DNA of 11,314 bases from an archaeon (GTDB taxonomy: Archaea; Asgardarchaeota; Hermodarchaeia; Hermodarchaeales; Hermodarchaeaceae): the NCBI GenBank assembly GCA_016550425.1, contig JABXGS010000095.1:1-11314 (forward strand). The letters run 5' to 3'. The notes under the pieces are model-generated. The model was not told the DNA's origin. It was given only the letters and a program-made list of their open reading frames with translations, and made no database searches. The position numbers and the translations under genes are program-made. Positions 1 to 5,547 of the stretch are shown piece by piece (within the stretch, counting starts at the first letter, position 1; each line of letters starts with the position of its first letter).

Positions 1-144
1 ATTACTAATCAGATTCGGGAGATCCCTAATGTGAGAGCAGTAACAGATTATCTGATACCCCAGCAATATCGTGGAGGTCATTATCGGGATCCAACTCAAC
101 ATCGATTGGATGAAATGCTCAAAGACGTGGGATTAATGGAATAG
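1..144 (+). CDS. C-terminal fragment of an unidentified protein (5' truncated)
   Basis: Reading frame 1 is open from the left edge to a TAG at 142-144, giving 47 residues that begin ITNQIREIPNVRAV and end LKDVGLME. The gene starts outside the window, so its length is unknown. The piece has a short amphipathic helix followed by a pattern (IPNVRAVTDYL) that loosely resembles the last helix and strand of a BON-type domain. That similarity is weak and I would not name the protein from it. It converges on the next gene with only three bases between the two stop codons, so no separate terminator can fit between them. I am fairly confident that it is coding, because the frame is open to the edge and ends exactly at a tight gene junction. 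Its function is unknown. Confidence 0.55.
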   Translation: MTNQIREIPNVRAVTDYLIPQQYRGGHYRDPTQHRLDEMLKDVGLME

Positions 145-147
145 AAA

Positions 148-1113
148 CTAGTTTTCCTTGATTTCTTTTCGCCATTGATCGAAGAAACTGGTTAGATCAA
201 CATTTCCGCCACTTAGGATGATACCGATTCGTTGATTATCTAAGAGATCTTTGAGTTTAAACAGTCCAGCTAGGGGCACGGCCCCAGATGGCTCGATGAC
301 TAATTTCATGCGTTCCCATAAGAATTTCATTGCATCTAGGATTTCTTCTTCGGATACAGTGATGATGTCATCAACATGTTTTTGGATTATTGAAAAAGTC
401 AGCTCACTCAATGAAGTACGTAAGCCGTCAGCAATTGTGATGGGATTTTCACTAGGTACAATAGTGCCGGTTTTGAAGGACCGATAGGCATCATCGGCCT
501 GTTCTGGTTCGACAGCAAAGACCTTAGCCGTTGGGCATAAGCCTTTGGTTGCGATGGCGGTGCCACTTACCAATCCTCCCCCACCAACTGGAGCAAACAT
601 TACATCTAAGGCACCTACTTCGCTGATTAACTCATACGCAGCAGTGCCTGCACCAGCAATCACCTGTGGATTATCATATGGATGAATCAAGACAAACCTG
701 TGCTTCTTGATTAACGCATTTGTCACCTTTTCTCTTGATTTCTGATCAGGGTCACAGAACTCAACGGTTGCACCATATTCTTTGGTTGCCGCGATTTTCA
801 CGGGGGATGAATTTGTGGGCATCACGATAGTCGCCTTTATTCCGAGCATCTTTGCAGCTTGGGCAACCGCTTGACCATGATTGCCTGATGAATGTGTTAT
901 AACACCACGATCCTTTTCTTTCTGAGTCAACTGTGAAATTGCGTTGTAAGCCCCTCGAAATTTGAAAGCACCTATTCGTTGGAAATTTTCACATTTGAAA
1001 AAAATACTACAGTTGGTCCAGCGGTTCGCTGTGAGGGAGGTCATCAAGGGGGTTTGGATGCTTGCCCGTCGAATCCGTTCATACGCTTCCTTCACATCAG
1101 TTAAGGACACCAT
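148..1113 (-). CDS. Serine racemase / threonine dehydratase-like PLP enzyme (fold type II)
   Basis: A pyridoxal-phosphate enzyme that should racemise serine and/or deaminate serine or threonine to a 2-oxoacid plus ammonia in the cytoplasm. Residues are numbered from the ATG at 1113 (321 aa, usual for the family without an ACT domain). K51 in GAFKFRGA is the PLP Schiff-base lysine. SSGNHGQ (75-81) and the GGGG loop (177-180) hold the substrate carboxylate and the PLP phosphate. S301 in LSGGNVD should contact the pyridine nitrogen. S76 matches the re-face serine that marks serine racemases (Ser84 in human), where simple threonine dehydratases usually have Ala. E202, A206 and D208 in VEPEQADD match the Mg-binding site of mammalian serine racemase, and the ERMKLVIEP stretch also resembles it. 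An in-frame TTG at 1140 would add nine residues. I prefer the ATG because it lies at a sensible distance from a TATA-like box. There is no C-terminal regulatory ACT domain, so feedback control like that of biosynthetic IlvA is unlikely. Confidence 0.9.
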   Translation of the reverse strand: MVSLTDVKEAYERIRRASIQTPLMTSLTANRWTNCSIFFKCENFQRIGAFKFRGAYNAISQLTQKEKDRGVITHSSGNHGQAVAQAAKMLGIKATIVMPTNSSPVKIAATKEYGATVEFCDPDQKSREKVTNALIKKHRFVLIHPYDNPQVIAGAGTAAYELISEVGALDVMFAPVGGGGLVSGTAIATKGLCPTAKVFAVEPEQADDAYRSFKTGTIVPSENPITIADGLRTSLSELTFSIIQKHVDDIITVSEEEILDAMKFLWERMKLVIEPSGAVPLAGLFKLKDLLDNQRIGIILSGGNVDLTSFFDQWRKEIKEN

Positions 1114-1157
1114 AAAGGTCTCTTTGTATTTGGTACACAATAAGTGTTTAGACCTTT
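1114..1157. repeat. Inverted repeat in the divergent promoter region, possible operator
   Basis: AAAGGTCT at 1114-1121 is exactly inverted as AGACCTTT at 1150-1157, an 8-bp perfect pair with 28 bases between the arms. One arm abuts the ATG of the racemase-like gene. The pair brackets the possible TATA box of that gene and lies upstream of the TATA-like box for carbamate kinase. A dimeric regulator bound here could control both divergent genes. An 8-bp pair can arise by chance, so confidence is low. Confidence 0.3.
1138..1146 (-). promoter_or_regulatory. Possible TATA box for the racemase-like gene
   Basis: On the minus strand the bases read ACTTATTGT, a moderate TATA-like match about 25-30 bases upstream of the ATG at 1113. 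That spacing predicts a transcript starting within a few bases of the ATG, so nearly leaderless. This fits the absence of a strong Shine-Dalgarno sequence before this gene. The match is modest and the call is an inference. Confidence 0.3.
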
Positions 1158-1169
1158 GGTTGAGAAGCC

Positions 1170-1176
1170 TTTATAT
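1170..1176 (+). promoter_or_regulatory. Probable TATA box for carbamate kinase
   Basis: TTTATAT is a good archaeal TATA box, preceded by the purine-rich GAGAAG that could act as a BRE. Initiation is expected about 25 bases downstream, near 1200, leaving a leader of roughly 30 bases before the ATG at 1233. The placement between divergent genes supports the call. Confidence 0.55.
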
Positions 1177-1232
1177 CAACCCAGCATGTGAGATATGCTT
1201 CCTTCGTTATCAGACCCAAGGATGAAAAGAAA

Positions 1233-2174
1233 ATGGCTAAACGAATTGTTGTTGCCATTGGTGGTAACTCCCTCATCAAGGATGCTGCACGTAAAACCGT
1301 TCCCGATCAATATGCTGCAGCAGCGGAGACCGTTCCCTTTATTGTAGATCTAGTTGAGCAAGGGTGGGATGTCGCTATCACCCATGGAAATGGCCCCCAA
1401 GTGGGATTCATTTTACGCCGGTCGGAATTATCCGCACATGAGCTTCATGAAGTACCTCTAGATTTCTGTGGTGCAGACACTCAGGGTGCAATAGGGTATA
1501 TGCTCCAGCAAATCCTTTTAGGCGAGTTTCGACGCCGCAAGATGAACAAGCTAGCGGTCACCGTTGTCACTCAGGTCTTAGTGGACAAAGAGGATCCAGC
1601 ATTTATTCATCCGAACAAACCGATTGGCTCGTTTATGGATAAGGACATGGCTGAACGGCGAAGCAAAGAGGGATGGCATATTGTGGAAGATGCTGGACGT
1701 GGATGGCGTCGTGTTGTCCCTTCACCAATCCCCAAGAAGGTTATTGAGAGTCAGGCTGTTGATAATCTCCTCAATGATGGTTTTGTGGTTATTACTGTGG
1801 GTGGAGGTGGTATTCCAGTTATTGAGGGAGAGGATGGGGATCTCCGAGGAGTAGCAGCCGTGATTGATAAGGATCGAGCCTCAGCCCTATTGTGTAAAGC
1901 CTTGGATGCAAAAGGCTTTCTTATTTCGACATCGATTGATAAGGTGTATTTGAATTTTGGAAAACCAAATCAACGGGCGATTAATCGAATGACGATTAGT
2001 GAGGCGAAACAGTATTTGAAAGAAGGACACTTTGCCCCTGGATCCATGGCACCAAAAATCGAATCCGTTATTCAGTTCCTCGAACAAGGCGGGGAACTGG
2101 CAATTATTACTTCCCCTGAAAATATTGCTCACGCGATTCGCGGAGAAGCTGGTACACACATCGTTCCAGACTAG
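1233..2174 (+). CDS. arcC: Carbamate kinase
   Basis: Catalyses the reversible transfer of phosphate between carbamoyl phosphate and ADP, giving ATP, carbamate and hence CO2 plus ammonia. It is the last step of arginine-deiminase, agmatine or related fermentations, and is cytoplasmic. The 313 residues match the family length of about 310. Seen in order: nucleotide/phosphate motif AIGGNSLI (8-15), THGNGPQVG (50-58), FCGADTQGAIGY (78-89), NKPIGSF with K129, VGGGGIPV (189-196), IDKDRAS with K213, and PGSMAPKI with K275. These lysines correspond to active-site lysines known in the family, and the amino-acid kinase fold is complete. The ATG at 1233 is chosen because MAKRIVVAIGGN is the normal N terminus and GGATG lies a few bases upstream. 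The frame is open 15 codons further up, but without family-like sequence. The phosphatase gene follows after 72 bases and may share its transcript. No arginine deiminase or ornithine transcarbamoylase is present, so the source of carbamoyl phosphate is not shown. Confidence 0.95.
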   Translation: MAKRIVVAIGGNSLIKDAARKTVPDQYAAAAETVPFIVDLVEQGWDVAITHGNGPQVGFILRRSELSAHELHEVPLDFCGADTQGAIGYMLQQILLGEFRRRKMNKLAVTVVTQVLVDKEDPAFIHPNKPIGSFMDKDMAERRSKEGWHIVEDAGRGWRRVVPSPIPKKVIESQAVDNLLNDGFVVITVGGGGIPVIEGEDGDLRGVAAVIDKDRASALLCKALDAKGFLISTSIDKVYLNFGKPNQRAINRMTISEAKQYLKEGHFAPGSMAPKIESVIQFLEQGGELAIITSPENIAHAIRGEAGTHIVPD

Positions 2175-2186
2175 CTTATTGTCTAT

Positions 2187-2234
2187 TCCTGATTTCAAAA
2201 TCCTTAACGGCAAGTTTCCGTAATTAAATCAGGA
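2187..2234 (+). promoter_or_regulatory. Nested hairpin that would pair with the Shine-Dalgarno of the phosphatase gene
   Basis: TCCTGATTT (2187-2195) is the exact reverse complement of AAATCAGGA (2226-2234). A second small stem, ACGG (2207-2210) with CCGT (2218-2221), sits in the loop. The right arm covers most of the AGGAGG ribosome binding site at 2231-2236, so a folded transcript would hide it. This could be a translational switch for the phosphatase, or a chance pairing in the 72-base spacer. No known riboswitch class was recognised. Confidence 0.35.
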
Positions 2235-2236
2235 GG
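2231..2236 (+). promoter_or_regulatory. Strong Shine-Dalgarno deciding the phosphatase start
   Basis: AGGAGG ends ten bases before the ATG at 2247 and four bases before an in-frame TTG at 2241. The longer spacing and better codon favour the ATG, although the TTG would add only two residues. It is the best ribosome binding site in the window. Confidence 0.6.
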
Positions 2237-2246
2237 TTCTTTGAAT

Positions 2247-3077
2247 ATGATCGCCGAAACAGCGGCCGCCATCAGGCAATACAACAAAGAAGATGCCCTT
2301 AATCTTCTTGAGGAGGTTCAACCCATTTTACTCCAAGAACCGCGATTATTGCGACTCCCTGATACCCCGCTTGTGTTCATCGGAGATACACATGGCGATT
2401 GGGATGCTACACAGCGCATTCTAACTCGGTTTTGGGATAGCCCCTCGGTCTTTGTCTTTTTGGGTGATTACGTAGATAGAGGACCTTTTCAAATCGAAAA
2501 CATGAATTTCTTGTTTAGACTCAAAGTCGAGATTCCACGTCGAATGATGCTTCTTCGAGGCAACCATGAAACGCCATGGGTCAATCGAGCTTATGGTTTC
2601 TATGACGTGGTTCAAGCCAAGTATGGGGATATACTCCAAGAATACTGGGAGACCTTTGCGAATCTTCCATTGGCAGGGATTAGTCGAGACCACCGTATCT
2701 TTGCTGTTCATGGCGGGATTCCGGAAAATCTCAGGGATGTAAAGCAAATTGATTCACTCCCACGAGAAATTACCATTGAAAATCAGATTGCATATCAACT
2801 GCTATGGAATGATCCACGTGAAACGCTCAAAGGCTTTGGCCCCTCCATGCGGGGAGGTCGAATTCGAACCTTTGGACAAGATGTAACTGAGGAGTTCATG
2901 GACTTTAATGCAGTCGAACTTATTGTACGAGCCCACGAAGTCTTTCCGCATGGATTCCACGAGTTTTTCGAAGGCCGTGTACTCAGTCTATTTTCTTGTC
3001 GAGAGTATCGCGGTCCGATTGCTGGTAAAGCACTCCATGTTATGGAGTCAGGAAAGCGAGAGCTAGTCCTCATCTAG
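2247..3077 (+). CDS. PPP-family serine/threonine protein phosphatase (PP1/PP2A-like)
   Basis: A two-metal phosphoprotein phosphatase expected to remove phosphate from Ser/Thr residues in the cytoplasm. Over 276 residues it shows the complete PPP signature: GDTHG (46-50), GDYVDRG (73-79), LLRGNHE (102-108), HGG (155-157) and RAHE (229-231 region), which supply the metal-binding Asp, His and Asn residues and the catalytic His. Features that recall eukaryotic PP1/PP2A more than small bacterial PPP enzymes are LLWNDP (186-191), RGGRIRTFGQDV (202-213) and the RAHEVFPHGFHEFF run. The protein is little more than a catalytic core with about 40 extra N-terminal residues. There is no signal peptide or membrane segment. 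It lies 72 bases after carbamate kinase, possibly in one transcript, and ends four bases from the convergent receiver gene. Its substrates are not shown. No Ser/Thr kinase occurs in the window. Confidence 0.92.
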   Translation: MIAETAAAIRQYNKEDALNLLEEVQPILLQEPRLLRLPDTPLVFIGDTHGDWDATQRILTRFWDSPSVFVFLGDYVDRGPFQIENMNFLFRLKVEIPRRMMLLRGNHETPWVNRAYGFYDVVQAKYGDILQEYWETFANLPLAGISRDHRIFAVHGGIPENLRDVKQIDSLPREITIENQIAYQLLWNDPRETLKGFGPSMRGGRIRTFGQDVTEEFMDFNAVELIVRAHEVFPHGFHEFFEGRVLSLFSCREYRGPIAGKALHVMESGKRELVLI

Positions 3078-3081
3078 AACC

Positions 3082-3435
3082 TTAGCGGCTAACTTGAGAA
3101 ACTGCCTTCAGTAATTCCTTCTTTGTAAATGGTTTCTCGAGAAATCCCACACCCTCAGTCGCAGCCACATTTCGCCCTAAAAAGGTGTTCCCCATTAAAA
3201 TAACAGCAAAGCCTTGCTGTTTCAAACTTTTTACAAAGGATCTAGTCTCAGACCGTCCTAGCCAGTAATCTAGTAAGATCAAAGTGGGTATATTCTCAGA
3301 GGCATTGAGCGCATGCCGAAAACCCCCAAGATTGTCAATCCCAGGGCAGACGGTGTGACCTCCTTGTGCAAGGAGAGTCTCAATTGAATAACGAAGAGAG
3401 TTCTGGGCTGAAATCACCATCACCGTTTCTGACAT
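3082..3435 (-). CDS. Stand-alone receiver (response regulator-like) protein with altered acidic pocket
   Basis: A 117-residue single-domain protein with the CheY-like pattern and no output domain. It should act by protein-protein contact in the cytoplasm. D56 in LLDYWLG aligns with the phospho-accepting Asp, and K101 in EKPFTKKEL aligns with the conserved Lys of beta-5. The usual acidic pair after beta-1, which binds Mg, is missing: the strand reads MVISAQNSLR. The switch Thr/Ser position after beta-4 appears to be G82 in ILMGNT. It may therefore be phosphorylated weakly or work without phosphorylation. The gene begins five bases after the stop of the kinase-like gene, with GAGG upstream of the ATG lying inside that gene's end, so the two are almost certainly co-transcribed and probably partners. 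It ends four bases from the convergent phosphatase gene. Confidence 0.82.
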   Translation of the reverse strand: MSETVMVISAQNSLRYSIETLLAQGGHTVCPGIDNLGGFRHALNASENIPTLILLDYWLGRSETRSFVKSLKQQGFAVILMGNTFLGRNVAATEGVGFLEKPFTKKELLKAVSQVSR

Positions 3436-3440
3436 GAATA

Positions 3441-5453
3441 TCAGTCCTCTTCTTCAGCTTCATCGTTAGGTGAAGGTTTTCCTCGGCGACGATTTGCTCG
3501 GGGGAGGAGAACTTGAATTACCGTGCCATATTGAGGATCATCAATCACGATATTCTTTACACGGAATTTACCACGGAAATACTCAACCAGATTAGGAACC
3601 AATAATAGATTGGGGTTCGCTTTTTGAGGTTGTTCGGGGTCTGAACGAAAGAGAAGTACTTTTTCAATATCAGGGAGCACCCACTTGGGATGGGTGATAT
3701 CTATCTGCCAGTAATCGATTCCTGATTCTTTCACCTGAGTAAATGTCACTTCAATAATTGCTGGTCCACCGACATCCCGTTCCAAAACTAATCGGATTAA
3801 GGGCTGAAAGATATGAGACACGTATTCGTTCGCCAAAACATTGACCTTCTCAGAAGGTAAAGATATCGCGATTTGCCTTGTGGTTTTAGGAAGTACTTCC
3901 TGTAATTTTGTGATCAGTTCAGTTAGCAAAGGCGTTAAATCAATTCGATGGAACTCGGGAAGAGCTTGAGTGTCGATAAGACGAAGCAATTGTACACTTT
4001 TCAAAAGGTAATGTATCTCGGTAATTTCGGTTTGAATCATGTCCCAAATGTGGTCACGTTCTTTAGGATCTGAGAGATCTCGACTAGCTTCAGAAAGACT
4101 CATTATGGTTTGGATTCGGTTGGTCACTGAATTATTTATAATTGCGAGATAATAGTCCAACTTAGCAAGTTGGGATGTTGAGGGGGTTCGTAACCGACTT
4201 TCTGTTATGGTGAAGCGGCGAAGCTCCGCTCGAACACGGCTTAATTCATCGATTATTTTCGCAAAGCTATCAGATACGCCCTGCAATTCAGTCAAGACAA
4301 GACCTTGAGGTTCCGAATATGAGATAATTCCAGGTTCGGTTACAGCAGCGGTTTCGGCTTCAAGATACGCAAGAGGTTGGTATAACCACCGAGAAAGATA
4401 GTAGCCAGCACCTGCAACAATGATTATGATTATACCCAATCCAATGAGTAAACCAGTTCCTATAGTCTGTAAGGCAATAGTTGCATCAATAGGAGAGAGA
4501 TAGACTAGCAAGACCCGCCCAATTAGGGTGATAGCGATTGCTCCTGAAATCGTCAAGACCACGATAAGTGATGTAATCAGGACCACCCGATTAAGGACTT
4601 CATAACTGATTGATAACGGACGGCTTGAAGCCATGTTTTCGAGGGTCTCTGTGAAAGTGACAAGAACGGCGATGAGGAAGATGAATATGGCAAAGAGGGT
4701 TATCGCATCTGATATTGATCCAGCATAATAGAATACCGAGAGTGTGTTCCACTCCATGGCATACTGAAAAGCAAATGCAGTATAACCTAAGATGAGAACG
4801 AGACTTGCAAGGACGAGGAGGAGGCGACTGTTTCGTCCAATAACCTCCGGAGGGGGGTCTTGGTTGAAATAAAAAATCCAAGCAAAGATGGCAGTTAAGA
4901 ATCCGATAAGAATTCGTAATCCTGTTCCGATAGCCGGAATTATTGGGGGGTGAAAGGTTAGATTCATCAAGTAAGTGGAGAGAATGCATACTGCAAATAA
5001 TCCGGTGATGAGAACAAAGCCTCCGATTTGTCGCCAGGATCGTCTCCGCTGTTCAATGGATACAAGGGCAAACCCAACAAGCATGACTAAATTTGCTGCT
5101 GCAGCGATGTAAGCTGTTGGGTTAGGATAAGTGAGTGGGATTCCCAAGAACAGATTCGTAATCAGTATCCAGTAATGAGCCAATGCCCCTAATAGACTTG
5201 TAATTGAAATGATATAAGCGAGCCGTCGCGCAATGGGATTGTGAAACTGAAATAGAATAAGGCAAATTCCAAAAATTGTTAGAAATACAACGATATAAGC
5301 GCTATAAAGATACACAGAAGCAATTTGCGGAACAAAATATCCGATTAGTATGGGGAAAAAAGAGAAGATAATGGCCAAGGTAAAGGCAATAGCAATGAGT
5401 TTTTGCGTATAGCTTCGGAACCACTGGCTAGATTGAATGTTTTTAAACCCCAC
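3441..5453 (-). CDS. Ten-helix membrane protein with HAMP linker and degenerate histidine-kinase core
   Basis: Laid out like a sensor histidine kinase of 670 residues. Eight hydrophobic helices lie between about 18 and 268, then two more (288-315 and 330-353) flank a short outer loop. A HAMP-like linker follows (about 354-410, with SRWLYQPL and a central acidic segment), then a two-helix dimerisation region (430-495) and an ATPase-like fold (about 505-652) ending in GTVIQVLLPR. Positive residues fall in every loop predicted to be inside, supporting ten helices and a cytoplasmic C terminus. The phospho-His of the H box appears replaced by N441 (NSVTNRIQTI). The N box has PLIRLV instead of the Asn-containing motif. 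No DxGxG or GLGL glycine motif is visible (WQIDITHPK and NPNLLLVPNLV stand in their places). It is best read as a pseudo-kinase, probably passing a membrane signal to the receiver encoded next. The start is GTG with AAGG about ten bases upstream. The last residues are acidic (EAEEED). Confidence 0.8.
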   Translation of the reverse strand: MGFKNIQSSQWFRSYTQKLIAIAFTLAIIFSFFPILIGYFVPQIASVYLYSAYIVVFLTIFGICLILFQFHNPIARRLAYIISITSLLGALAHYWILITNLFLGIPLTYPNPTAYIAAAANLVMLVGFALVSIEQRRRSWRQIGGFVLITGLFAVCILSTYLMNLTFHPPIIPAIGTGLRILIGFLTAIFAWIFYFNQDPPPEVIGRNSRLLLVLASLVLILGYTAFAFQYAMEWNTLSVFYYAGSISDAITLFAIFIFLIAVLVTFTETLENMASSRPLSISYEVLNRVVLITSLIVVLTISGAIAITLIGRVLLVYLSPIDATIALQTIGTGLLIGLGIIIIIVAGAGYYLSRWLYQPLAYLEAETAAVTEPGIISYSEPQGLVLTELQGVSDSFAKIIDELSRVRAELRRFTITESRLRTPSTSQLAKLDYYLAIINNSVTNRIQTIMSLSEASRDLSDPKERDHIWDMIQTEITEIHYLLKSVQLLRLIDTQALPEFHRIDLTPLLTELITKLQEVLPKTTRQIAISLPSEKVNVLANEYVSHIFQPLIRLVLERDVGGPAIIEVTFTQVKESGIDYWQIDITHPKWVLPDIEKVLLFRSDPEQPQKANPNLLLVPNLVEYFRGKFRVKNIVIDDPQYGTVIQVLLPRANRRRGKPSPNDEAEEED

Positions 5454-5497
5454 ACCAAACTACCTTCTATACTGCTGAGAAGGAGTGACGGACCTCT

Positions 5498-5508
5498 AAT
5501 TAAAAAAG
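5498..5508 (-). promoter_or_regulatory. Possible TATA box for the kinase-like gene, or T-rich end of the peptidase transcript
   Basis: On the minus strand this reads about CTTTTTTAATTA, some 50 bases before the GTG at 5453, so a transcript could begin near 5475 with a leader of about 20 bases. The same six-T run lies about 40 bases beyond the peptidase stop and could instead serve as an archaeal T-tract terminator. The two readings are not exclusive. A short palindrome AAAAGCTTTT (5504-5513) overlaps it. Confidence 0.35.
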
Positions 5509-5547
5509 CTTTTGAACAGTATGACATAATCCGAAATTATACAGAAA

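Noticed and set aside
1114..1140. Nine-residue N-terminal extension of the racemase-like enzyme from a TTG codon
   Set aside because: The ATG at 1113 fits the family length and the TATA spacing. The resemblance of the extension (MC at its start) to the human protein was judged to be chance.
3441..5453. H481 as the phosphorylated His of the kinase-like protein
   Set aside because: H481 lies in the second helix of the dimerisation region, while the H-box pattern aligns at residues 441-450, where the His position is Asn.
5504..5513. Palindrome AAAAGCTTTT as an operator
   Set aside because: It is a short, low-complexity palindrome in an AT-rich spacer that overlaps the possible TATA/T tract, so it is not distinguishable from chance.
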